Source: an uncultured Clostridia bacterium (GTDB taxonomy: Bacteria; Bacillota; Clostridia; Lachnospirales; Lachnospiraceae). Taken from it: a stretch of DNA of 27,753 nucleotides. Each line of letters opens with the position of its first letter. Position 1 is the first letter of the stretch. The translations under genes were made by a program, and so were the position numbers. The notes beneath the pieces were generated by a model, which was not told the origin of the DNA, searched no databases, and saw only the letters and a program-made list of their open reading frames with translations. Location of the stretch: contig CALBNS010000106.1 in NCBI GenBank assembly GCA_937896665.1, positions 1 through 27,753 on the forward strand, in the 5' to 3' direction. Shown piece after piece: positions 14,347-21,616 of the stretch.

Positions 14347-15699
14347 ATGGCAGAAAAAGTACGCAAGAAGAGGCATTTGACTTCTTCGCAGATTATTATT
14401 TTAGGTTTCTTAGGCGTAATATTAATAGGCAGTTTTCTATTAACGATGCCTTTTTCAAGTAGGTCAGGGGAGTTTACTCCATTTTTGGACTCCTTGTTTA
14501 CGGCGACATCAGCTACCTGTGTGACGGGGCTGGTTACACGAGATACCGCCACGTATTGGTCACAGTTTGGACAGTTTATTATTCTGATTTTAATACAGAT
14601 TGGTGGTATGGGAGTTGTTACGGTGGCAGTGGCGATTGCAACTATTTCCGGCAGAAAGATCGGATTATCGCAGAGAAGTACCATGCAGGAGGCAATCTCA
14701 GCTCCGAAGGTGGGCGGTATTGTCAGACTGACGGGATTTATCATCCGTGGCAGCCTGTTGATAGAAGCAATCGGTGCAGTGATTATGTTTTCAACATTTT
14801 ATAAGGAATTTGGATTTTTTAGGGGATTATGGTATTCCATATTCCATTCGATTTCAGCTTTCTGTAATGCAGGATTTGATCTGATGGGGATAAAGACACC
14901 GTTTTCATCATTGACGTCGTATTCAGGACATATGGTAATCAATATTACGATTATGCTACTGATTGTAGTGGGTGGTATTGGATTTATGACATGGGACGAT
15001 ATTGTGACAAAGAAACAACGTTTTAAATTATACCGTTTACAGAGTAAAATTGTGCTTGCTATGACAGTGTTTATGATTTTGATCCCGGCAATTTACTTTT
15101 ATTTTGGTGAATTTTCCGGGGCGAAGTGGGGTGATGTCTCTAACGGGGAGAAGGTTTTAAATTCATTATTCCAATCTGTTACACTCAGAACAGCAGGGTT
15201 TAATACGGTGGATTTAGGTGCCATGAGTGAAGCAGGGCAGATGATTATGATTATTTGGATGCTGATAGGCGGTGCACCGGGATCTACGGCTGGTGGTATG
15301 AAGATTGTGACTGTGGCAGTGTTGGGATTGACAGCACTGGCGGTGTTTCGTAGGAAAGAGGCGGCACAGTGTTTTGGAAGACGTCTTGAAGCTGAAGCGG
15401 TGAAATCAGCAGCTACCATATTGATGATGTATCTGGTTCTATTTTTGAGTGGAGGTATTGTAATCAGTGTGGTCGAAGGTCTACCGATTTTGACTTGTCT
15501 TTTTGAGACGGCTTCGGCCATTGGTACGGTTGGTCTGACACTTGGAATTACGACACAGTTGAGCGTGGTTTCTAAATTTATACTAATAGTTTTGATGTTT
15601 TTGGGAAGAGTTGGAGGACTGACTTTGATTTTTGCAACAACATCCGGCCTGCGTCCGAATGTTTCGAAATTACCACAGGAAAAGGTGACTGTTGGATAG
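14347..15699 (+). CDS. trkH: TrkH/KtrB-family potassium uptake channel
   Basis: This 450-aa membrane protein starts at ATG 14347 with AAGGAGGA upstream; a longer in-frame reading from 14242 has no ribosome site. It has the repeated M1-P-M2 architecture of TrkH/KtrB, with pore-loop segments TSATCVTGL, SISAFCNAGFDL, SVTLRTAGFNTVDL and SAIGTVGLTLGI. Each carries the selectivity-filter Gly. It forms the K+ (or Na+/K+) translocating subunit in the cytoplasmic membrane, gated by the TrkA/KtrA-type RCK protein encoded next. The two genes are separated by only 10 bases. Confidence 0.92.
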   Translation: MAEKVRKKRHLTSSQIIILGFLGVILIGSFLLTMPFSSRSGEFTPFLDSLFTATSATCVTGLVTRDTATYWSQFGQFIILILIQIGGMGVVTVAVAIATISGRKIGLSQRSTMQEAISAPKVGGIVRLTGFIIRGSLLIEAIGAVIMFSTFYKEFGFFRGLWYSIFHSISAFCNAGFDLMGIKTPFSSLTSYSGHMVINITIMLLIVVGGIGFMTWDDIVTKKQRFKLYRLQSKIVLAMTVFMILIPAIYFYFGEFSGAKWGDVSNGEKVLNSLFQSVTLRTAGFNTVDLGAMSEAGQMIMIIWMLIGGAPGSTAGGMKIVTVAVLGLTALAVFRRKEAAQCFGRRLEAEAVKSAATILMMYLVLFLSGGIVISVVEGLPILTCLFETASAIGTVGLTLGITTQLSVVSKFILIVLMFLGRVGGLTLIFATTSGLRPNVSKLPQEKVTVG

Positions 15700-15709
15700 G
15701 AGGAGAAAA

Positions 15710-16357
15710 ATGAAATCTATTTTATTGATTGGTCTTGGTAGATTTGGAAGACATATTGCGATAAAATTAAACGAGCTGGATCATGAAGTACTGGCGATTG
15801 ACAGAGTAGAAGAGCGTGTGAATGCAGTGCTTCCATATGTTACAAGTGCCCAGATTGGAGACAGTACCAATGAAGAATTTATAAAAACTCTGGGAGTTCG
15901 CAATTTTGATGTCTGTATTGTAGGAATTGGTGAAGATTTTCAAGGGTCTTTGGAGACTACTTCGCTCTTAAAAGAGATGGGTGCGCAATATGTGGTTTCC
16001 AGGGCAGCAAGGGATATACATGCCAAGTTCCTGCTTAGAAACGGTGCGGATGAGATTGTGTATCTGGAGAAACAATTGGCAAATTGGACGGCAATCCGAT
16101 ACAGCTCTGATCATATTTTTGATTACATTGAGCTTGATGAGGAACATGCAATTTTTGAAATTGAGGTGCCTGATTCTTGGGTAGGAAAAACAATCGGTGA
16201 GATTGATATTCGTAAAAAATATAATATCAATATTATGGCATTGAAAAGTGAAGGAAAGTTAGAATTGTCCATCACACCTGCTACTATGCTGACAGGTGAT
16301 GTGCGTATGATGGTACTCGGAAGTATCAAAGATATTCATAAGTGTTTCCATATCTAA
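15710..16357 (+). CDS. trkA: TrkA/KtrA-family potassium channel regulatory subunit
   Basis: This 215-aa cytosolic gating protein starts at ATG 15710, with AGGAGG inside the end of trkH. The N-terminal RCK_N Rossmann domain has the nucleotide-binding GLGRFGRHIA and the acidic residue of LAIDRVEERV. The C-terminal RCK_C domain starts near FEIEVPDSWVGKTIGEIDI. By family it binds ATP/ADP or NAD(H) and controls the TrkH pore. The RCK_C part is a possible c-di-AMP target, as in KtrA, but that cannot be read from sequence alone. Confidence 0.92.
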   Translation: MKSILLIGLGRFGRHIAIKLNELDHEVLAIDRVEERVNAVLPYVTSAQIGDSTNEEFIKTLGVRNFDVCIVGIGEDFQGSLETTSLLKEMGAQYVVSRAARDIHAKFLLRNGADEIVYLEKQLANWTAIRYSSDHIFDYIELDEEHAIFEIEVPDSWVGKTIGEIDIRKKYNINIMALKSEGKLELSITPATMLTGDVRMMVLGSIKDIHKCFHI

Positions 16358-16389
16358 AATGGATTAGTGAAAAAGAAGAAGCGTGGTCT

Positions 16390-16416
16390 GAAGAAGCCAT
16401 TCTTCTCCTTTTTTTT
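16390..16416 (+). terminator. Intrinsic terminator after trkA
   Basis: GAAGAA (16390-16395) pairs with TTCTTC (16400-16405) around GCCA, followed by TCC and eight T residues. A longer alternative stem with the upstream AGAAGAA is possible. It ends the trkHA operon. Confidence 0.75.
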
Positions 16417-16471
16417 CACCTACACAATGAAGCATGCATAGAATAATCATAATGGAAAAAGTAGGCAGTTT

Positions 16472-16732
16472 ATGCGATTATGTGAATTAAGAGAAAAAGA
16501 AGTGATTAATCTTTGTAATTGTAAAAAACTGGGATGCGTCATGGATTTGATATTGGATTTGCACAAGGGTTGCATTGAAGCCATTATTGTCCCAGGACCA
16601 GGGAAGTGGCACGGACTGTTTGGATGTGATTCGGAGTTTATTATTCCGTTTGAATGTATTAAAAACATAGGACCGGATATTATTACCGTGGAAATCTGTG
16701 AGGAAAAGTGTCTGAAACATTGCAAAGACTAA
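16472..16732 (+). CDS. YlmC/YmxH-family PRC-barrel sporulation protein
   Basis: This 86-aa protein matches the YlmC/YmxH family throughout: MRLCELREKEVINL at the start, then LGCVMDL, the PRC-barrel core with AIIVPGPGKW, IPFECIKNIGPDII, and a Cys-rich end (CEEKCLKHC). Family members are found in endospore formers, and several are expressed during sporulation; the exact function is unsettled. It is the first gene of a plus-strand run with nrdR and exoA. The ribosome site before ATG 16472 is weak (AAAGTAGG). Confidence 0.85.
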   Translation: MRLCELREKEVINLCNCKKLGCVMDLILDLHKGCIEAIIVPGPGKWHGLFGCDSEFIIPFECIKNIGPDIITVEICEEKCLKHCKD

Positions 16733-16781
16733 GTGCTATCTGATAATATAGACATATAAAAAAAATTTGGAGGAAAAGGAT

Positions 16782-17234
16782 ATGAAATGTCCATATTGTG
16801 GAAAATTAGATACAAGGGTAATTGATTCCAGACCGGCAGAGGACGGAAGCTCGATTCGCAGAAGGCGTGGCTGTGATGAGTGTGGAAAGCGTTTTACAAC
16901 TTATGAAAAAGTGGAGACGATTCCGCTTATTGTGATTAAGAAAGACAACAGCAGACAGCAGTATGACCGGTCTAAGATTGAAAAAGGAATTTTGCAGGCC
17001 TGCTATAAAAGACCTGTTTCTGCAGAAGAAATTCAGCGGACAATTGAAAAAATTGAGACGGAAATTTTTAAAAGAGAGGAAAAAGAGATTCCGACAAGTG
17101 TTATTGGTGAGATTGTTATGGATTATCTAGAGAAGCTTGATGAAGTCGCTTATGTAAGATTCGCATCTATTTATCGTGAGTTTAAAGATGTGAATACGTT
17201 TATGGATGAAATTCGCAAAATTTTAGAAAAATAA
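16782..17234 (+). CDS. nrdR: NrdR, repressor of ribonucleotide reductase genes
   Basis: This 150-aa regulator starts at ATG 16782, with GGAGGAAAAGG just upstream. The zinc ribbon is CPYCG (Cys3, Cys6) and CDECG (Cys31, Cys34), with the arginine stretch SSIRRRRGC used for DNA contact. An ATP-cone follows from about residue 47 (PLIVIKKD) to 137. NrdR senses ATP/dATP and represses nrd operons at paired NrdR boxes. No nrd gene is in this window, so it acts elsewhere. Length and motifs are canonical. Confidence 0.95.
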   Translation: MKCPYCGKLDTRVIDSRPAEDGSSIRRRRGCDECGKRFTTYEKVETIPLIVIKKDNSRQQYDRSKIEKGILQACYKRPVSAEEIQRTIEKIETEIFKREEKEIPTSVIGEIVMDYLEKLDEVAYVRFASIYREFKDVNTFMDEIRKILEK

Positions 17235-17258
17235 GTTTGGGGGAGGAAACGTAAGAGG

Positions 17259-18011
17259 ATGAAATTAATTTCATGGAATGTAAATGGGATTCGTGCCTGT
17301 GTGCAGAAGGGATTTCTGGATTTTTTTCACGAGGCAGGCGCTGATATTTTTTGTATACAGGAAAGTAAGATGCAGGAGGGTCAGCTTCAATTAGATTTGG
17401 AAGGATATTATCAGTATTGGAATTATGCAGAGAAAAAAGGATATTCAGGAACTGCAATTTTTACAAAGAGAGAGCCACTCACGGTGCAGTATGGAATTGG
17501 AATTGAGGAGCATGATAAAGAAGGACGTGTAATCACACTGGAATTTGAGGATTTTTATTTCATTACAGTGTATACACCGAACTCGCAGAATGAGCTCGCA
17601 AGGCTGCCATACCGTATGCAGTGGGAGACGGATTTCCTTGCATACCTGAAAAAGTTAGAGGAAAAGAAACCAGTGATTTTCTGCGGGGATTTGAATGTAG
17701 CGCATAAAGAGATTGACCTGAAAAATCCAAAGACAAACCGGAAAAATGCAGGCTTTACAGATGAGGAGCGTCAGAAATTTACAGAACTCCTGGAGGCAGG
17801 ATTTATTGATACATTTCGCTATTTTTATCCGGATATGGAACAGATTTATTCGTGGTGGTCATACCGGTTCAGTGCGAGGGCTAAGAATGCAGGCTGGCGT
17901 ATCGACTATTTCTGTGTATCAGAATGTTTGAAGGACAGATTGGTGGATGCGAAGATTTTGACAGAAGTAATGGGTTCTGACCATTGCCCGATACAGTTGG
18001 ATCTGCAATAG
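17259..18011 (+). CDS. exoA: Exodeoxyribonuclease III / AP endonuclease
   Basis: This 250-aa member of the endonuclease/exonuclease/phosphatase superfamily repairs abasic sites and 3'-blocked ends in DNA. Motifs visible in order are SWNVNGIRA at the N-terminus, the metal ligand Glu in CIQESKM, VYTPNS, the catalytic CGDLNVAHKEID, WWSYR, WRIDYFCVS and the final SDHCPI His. Length matches ExoA/Xth. It follows nrdR by 24 bases. Confidence 0.94.
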   Translation: MKLISWNVNGIRACVQKGFLDFFHEAGADIFCIQESKMQEGQLQLDLEGYYQYWNYAEKKGYSGTAIFTKREPLTVQYGIGIEEHDKEGRVITLEFEDFYFITVYTPNSQNELARLPYRMQWETDFLAYLKKLEEKKPVIFCGDLNVAHKEIDLKNPKTNRKNAGFTDEERQKFTELLEAGFIDTFRYFYPDMEQIYSWWSYRFSARAKNAGWRIDYFCVSECLKDRLVDAKILTEVMGSDHCPIQLDLQ

Positions 18012-18022
18012 AGGAAATGCTT

Positions 18023-18553
18023 ATGAGAATTGAAAGAGAGCAGACAGCTGCATTGGTGGTGGATTATCAGGAAAAATTAGTCCCTGTGATGCATGAGAAA
18101 GAAACATTAATACACAACTCCTGTATTTTGTTAGAAGGACTTCGACTCTTGGGAGTGCCTATGACAATTACCCATCAGTATACAAAGGGGTTGGGTGCGA
18201 CGGTAGAGCCGATTACTCAGGCTGTTGGGCATAGCTCATATATTGATAAGATTTTGTTCAGTGCATATGAAAATGTGAAGGGACAGATTGAAGGCAGGAA
18301 GTTTATCATTATCTGTGGAATCGAGGCGCATATCTGTGTTTTGCAGACAGTGATTGATCTGAAGGCAGCAGGCTATGTTCCGGTGCTGGTGGCAGATTGT
18401 ATCTCCAGTCGCAAGGAAATGGATAAGGAGATTGCACTAAAGCGTGCAAGTGCAGAAGGAGCGATTGTGACAACTTATGAGTCTCTGTTGTTTGAACTTC
18501 TGAAAGAGGCTGGGACAGAGACGAGTAAAAAGATTCAGAGGCTGATACGGTAA
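18023..18553 (+). CDS. Isochorismatase-like cysteine hydrolase
   Basis: This 176-aa protein starts at ATG 18023 after GAGGA; an earlier in-frame start would overlap exoA. The catalytic triad of the family is visible: Asp in ALVVDYQEKL, a Lys in the central region near IDKILFSAY, and the nucleophile Cys in CGIEAHICVLQT. Close relatives are annotated YcaC-like or hydrolases of unknown substrate. A nicotinamidase or isochorismatase activity is not specifically supported. It probably shares a transcript with exoA. Confidence 0.85.
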   Translation: MRIEREQTAALVVDYQEKLVPVMHEKETLIHNSCILLEGLRLLGVPMTITHQYTKGLGATVEPITQAVGHSSYIDKILFSAYENVKGQIEGRKFIIICGIEAHICVLQTVIDLKAAGYVPVLVADCISSRKEMDKEIALKRASAEGAIVTTYESLLFELLKEAGTETSKKIQRLIR

Positions 18554-18562
18554 AAAAAGAGC

Positions 18563-18608
18563 AAGCTTGGGTGTGAGCAAAGCTGCCCCTCCAAGCTTTT
18601 CTTTTTTA
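18563..18608. terminator. Bidirectional terminator between convergent genes
   Basis: AAGCTTGG (18563-18570) pairs with CCAAGCTT (18591-18598). A T run follows on the plus strand and an A run precedes it (T run on the minus strand), so it can end both the isochorismatase transcript and coaBC. Confidence 0.85.
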
Positions 18609-19799
18609 TATTGACCTTGCTAATATCTCATCCAATATTTTTTCCGCAACCTCGTCTTTACTCATAATATCCAGCTCAATCTCTCTGTCATTTGTAATCA
18701 TCGTAATGACGTTCGTATCGGTTCCGAATCCGGCACCGGCAACTTTGAGGTTGTTGGCAACGATCATATCTAGATTTTTCTTTGTAAGTTTTGCACGTGA
18801 GTTTTCGAGCATGTTTTCTGTTTCCATAGAGAATCCACATAAGAATTGACCGTTTTTCTTGTGCTCACCGAGGTGTTTCAGAATATCTGGTGTGCGCTCC
18901 AGTTCGATGCCGAGGGCGTCGTCTGATTTCTTGACTTTCTCGTCGCTGACTGTGGAAGGACGGTAATCGGCTACAGCAGCAGCTTTGATGATAATATCCT
19001 GAGTATCGGCATTTGCTGTTACCGCTTCATACATATCTTTTGCACTCTTTACATCAATGACGTTGACAAACGGTGGCTTTGGCAGGCTTGTCGGCCCCGA
19101 TACGAGGGTAACGTTGGCACCACGCAACATGGCGTTCTTTGCAATCGCATATCCCATTTTTCCAGTAGAATGATTGGTAATGTAGCGTACCGGGTCGATT
19201 GCTTCCATTGTTGGCCCGGCAGTGACAAGAACATTTTTCCCGGCAAGGTCTTTTTCGAAGGCAAGCTCTTTTAAAATATAGTTCAGTAAAACTTCCGGTT
19301 CCGGCATTTTCCCGGGTCCGATATCCTTGCAGGCAAGCATTCCGACAGCCGGTTCAATGACTTCATAATCATACGCTCTTAATTTTTTTATATTATCCTG
19401 TGTAATCGGATTATTGTACATTTGTGTATTCATGGCAGGTGATATAATTTTTTTGCAGGTACAGGCAAGTACGGTTGTAGTCAGCATATCATCCGCAAGT
19501 CCGTAGACAAGTTTTGCCATGACATTGGCTGTTGCAGGTGCAATCAGCACAAGGTCTGTTTTTTTCGAGAGCGATACGTGTTTGACATCATATTGGAAGT
19601 TGCGGTCAAATGTATCAACGATACAGCGGTTATTCGTCAGCGATTCGAACGTAATTGGATTGATAAAATTTGTAGCATTTTTTGTCATAATGACATGAAC
19701 ATCGCAATTCAACTTGCGAAGCATACTGGCGAGTGTAGCAATTTTATATGCAGCGATACTTCCGGTTACTCCTAAAAGTACGGTCTTTCCTGTTAGCAT
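18606..19799 (-). CDS. coaBC: CoaBC, phosphopantothenoylcysteine decarboxylase/synthetase
   Basis: This 397-aa bifunctional enzyme of coenzyme A synthesis joins 4'-phosphopantothenate with cysteine (CoaB) and decarboxylates the product (CoaC). The CoaC flavoprotein part (about 1-185) has VTGSIAAYK, the active-site region HVSLS, the PAMNTQMY motif and the substrate flap LACKDIGPGKM. The CoaB part (about 190-397) has VLVTAGPTMEAIDPVRYI, NHSTGKMGYAIA, and the DILKHLG and NDREIEL regions. ATG 19799 follows GGAGG by about nine bases; an in-frame extension upstream has no support. It is divergent from coaX, the other CoA-pathway gene here. Confidence 0.94.
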   Translation of the reverse strand: MLTGKTVLLGVTGSIAAYKIATLASMLRKLNCDVHVIMTKNATNFINPITFESLTNNRCIVDTFDRNFQYDVKHVSLSKKTDLVLIAPATANVMAKLVYGLADDMLTTTVLACTCKKIISPAMNTQMYNNPITQDNIKKLRAYDYEVIEPAVGMLACKDIGPGKMPEPEVLLNYILKELAFEKDLAGKNVLVTAGPTMEAIDPVRYITNHSTGKMGYAIAKNAMLRGANVTLVSGPTSLPKPPFVNVIDVKSAKDMYEAVTANADTQDIIIKAAAVADYRPSTVSDEKVKKSDDALGIELERTPDILKHLGEHKKNGQFLCGFSMETENMLENSRAKLTKKNLDMIVANNLKVAGAGFGTDTNVITMITNDREIELDIMSKDEVAEKILDEILARSI

Positions 19800-19832
19800 A
19801 ATAGAAAACCTCCATAATTTTTTGTTTTTCTT

Positions 19833-19838
19833 ATTGTA
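19833..19838 (-). promoter_or_regulatory. Extended -10 promoter of coaBC
   Basis: On the minus strand ATGG-TACAAT gives an extended TGn plus -10 box 34 bases before the coaBC start. No good -35 is seen; that position falls in the palindrome at 19852-19869. Confidence 0.5.
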
Positions 19839-19851
19839 CCATAGTTCGTTC

Positions 19852-19869
19852 AAAATGTATGTACATTTT
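19852..19869. promoter_or_regulatory. Palindrome between the divergent coaBC and coaX promoters
   Basis: AAAATGTA and TACATTTT form a perfect 8-bp inverted repeat with a 2-base centre. It covers the -35 zone of coaBC and lies just upstream of the coaX -35, a position suited to a shared regulator. The protein that would bind it is unknown. Confidence 0.45.
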
Positions 19870-19881
19870 TGAAAATACAGA

Positions 19882-19910
19882 TTGAATGAAAAAATATTGC
19901 GTGATATAAT
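19882..19910 (+). promoter_or_regulatory. SigA-type promoter of coaX
   Basis: TTGAAT (19882-19887) and TATAAT (19905-19910) are separated by 17 bases, about 67 bases before the coaX ATG. Confidence 0.75.
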
Positions 19911-19977
19911 CCGTAAGATAACAATTGTATTGTATCTTTATTGAAGATGCGTCTGGTGAATTGATAGGGGTGGCAGA

Positions 19978-20748
19978 ATGATTCTTACGATTACGATTGG
20001 CAATACCAATACGATTATAGGTGGATTTGAAGGCAGTAAGCTTTTATTTGTAGAAAGTATTTCTACAAGTGCTACAAGAACAAAGCTGGAGTATATTATG
20101 AGCTTTCGCTGCATTTTTGAAATGCATGGACAAGATACGAATGCGATAGACGGTGCGATTATTTCTTCTGTTGTTCCGCCTGTTACGAATGCTGTAAAAG
20201 CTGCAGTGATGGGGATTTCGGGAAAGGAGCCGCTTGTGATAGGTCCGGGTGTGAAAAGTGGATTGTATATTGTGACAGATCAGCCTGCACAGGTAGGGAG
20301 TGATCTGGTGGCTTGTGCAGTGGCAGGAATTGCAGGATATGAGGTTCCTTTGATTATTGTGAATATGGGTACTGCTACGACACTTTCTGTCGTTAATGAG
20401 AAGAAACAGTACATCGGAGGAATGATTATGCCTGGCATAAAGGTTTCTTCGCATTCGCTGACAAAAGAGACGGCTCAGCTTCCGGGAATTGGTCTTGAAA
20501 AACCGAAGAAAGTAATTGGAAGTAATACGATAGAATCGATGAAAAGTGGCCTGATTTACGGAACAGCATCAAGTATTGAAGGCTCGGTTGCAAGGATTGA
20601 AAAGGAACTTGGCACGAAAGCCAGAACTGTGCTTGCAACTGGAGAATATGCAAGACACATCGTTCCTTTCTGTGAAAGAAAGATGTGTCTCGATGAGAAT
20701 CTGTTATTAGAAGGTCTGCGTCTGATATATGAAAAAAATCAGAAATAG
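19978..20748 (+). CDS. coaX: CoaX-family (type III) pantothenate kinase, active-site divergent
   Basis: This 256-aa ASKHA-fold protein is alignable to CoaX along its length: IGNTNTIIGGF, IISSVVPPVTNAV, VIGPGVKSGL, MGTATTLSVV, YIGGMIMPGIKVSS, LPGIGLEKP, SMKSGLIYG and LLLEGLRLIYEKN. CoaX phosphorylates pantothenate, the first step to CoA, and its position divergent from coaBC fits. However, several usually conserved residues differ. The phosphate-loop Asp of DxGNT is Thr6, the Arg of the GADR motif is Leu110 (Asp109 kept), the Asp of DFGTATT is Asn129, and ATGG is ATGE. It may be a weak or altered kinase or a regulatory paralogue. The start ATG follows GGGGTGG. Confidence 0.85.
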   Translation: MILTITIGNTNTIIGGFEGSKLLFVESISTSATRTKLEYIMSFRCIFEMHGQDTNAIDGAIISSVVPPVTNAVKAAVMGISGKEPLVIGPGVKSGLYIVTDQPAQVGSDLVACAVAGIAGYEVPLIIVNMGTATTLSVVNEKKQYIGGMIMPGIKVSSHSLTKETAQLPGIGLEKPKKVIGSNTIESMKSGLIYGTASSIEGSVARIEKELGTKARTVLATGEYARHIVPFCERKMCLDENLLLEGLRLIYEKNQK

Positions 20749-20755
20749 GCGACTG

Positions 20756-21490
20756 TCAGATATAGCCGCCGTCCACGCCAATAATCTGACCGGTCAGATA
20801 TGCCGGTGCATTGGCTAACTGTATAACGACATCAGCAATTTCCTGTGGAGTGCCAAAGCGCCCTGCAGGAATTTCTGTTTCAAAAGCAGTACGTTCTTCC
20901 TCACTTAACTGGCTGTTCATGCTGGTATCGATAGCACCGCAGGCAATTGCATTGACCTGGATATTACTTGGAGCCAGTTCCTTTGCAAGGGCCCTGGTAA
21001 GTCCGTGTATTCCGGATTTCGTAGCGGAGTATGCCGCTTCACAGGAAGCACCGACCGTCCCCCACATCGAAGAGATATTGATAATTCTTCCAGATTTTCC
21101 GGATACCATTTTGGGCACGGCAGCCCGAGAACAATAGAATACGGAAGATAAATTGGTCTGCAAAAGACGCGACCACTCTTCGTCTGTCATATCACTTAAA
21201 AGTCCGATATGGGCAATCCCTGCATTGTTTACAAGCACATCTAAAGACGCACAGGTTTTATGAATGGACTCAAACATTTTTCTTACGACATCAGGATTTC
21301 CCACATCCCCAATCAGCATATCACAGGAGCCATTCGGAAGATTTTCAATCTCTGATTTTAATGATTCTAATTCTGTAACGGAGTGATTACAATTTATAAA
21401 TACATGGTAAGCATTTTTTGCAAAAGCGAGGGCAATGCTGCGGCCGATTCCACGGGAAGCACCCGTTACCAATACTGTTTTTTTCTGCAT
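20756..21490 (-). CDS. SDR-family oxidoreductase, probably EF-P 5-aminopentanone reductase (YmfI type)
   Basis: This 244-aa short-chain dehydrogenase has the NAD(P) loop TGASRGIGRSIA, NNAG, the catalytic Ser in NISSMWG, and Tyr/Lys in YSATKSG. The segment SSMWGTVGASCEAAYSATK with VNAIACGAIDTSMN and EIPAGRFG resembles the Firmicute YmfI group, which reduces the 5-aminopentanone modification on elongation factor P, more than FabG. FabG (3-oxoacyl-ACP reductase) is the alternative; no fatty-acid genes are nearby. ATG 21490 follows GAAAGG. Its stop is only 8 bases from the convergent coaX stop, leaving no room for a terminator between them. Confidence 0.8.
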   Translation of the reverse strand: MQKKTVLVTGASRGIGRSIALAFAKNAYHVFINCNHSVTELESLKSEIENLPNGSCDMLIGDVGNPDVVRKMFESIHKTCASLDVLVNNAGIAHIGLLSDMTDEEWSRLLQTNLSSVFYCSRAAVPKMVSGKSGRIINISSMWGTVGASCEAAYSATKSGIHGLTRALAKELAPSNIQVNAIACGAIDTSMNSQLSEEERTAFETEIPAGRFGTPQEIADVVIQLANAPAYLTGQIIGVDGGYI

Positions 21491-21616
21491 AAAATAGTAC
21501 CTTTCCAATTCTAAAAGTTTTATTAAACACGCTCCATTATACTATGGAAATCTTGCAAAGAAAAGTGCCAGGTGCTATGATTTAGCTACTGCAAAAAATT
21601 AGAAAGAAGGAAAAAT

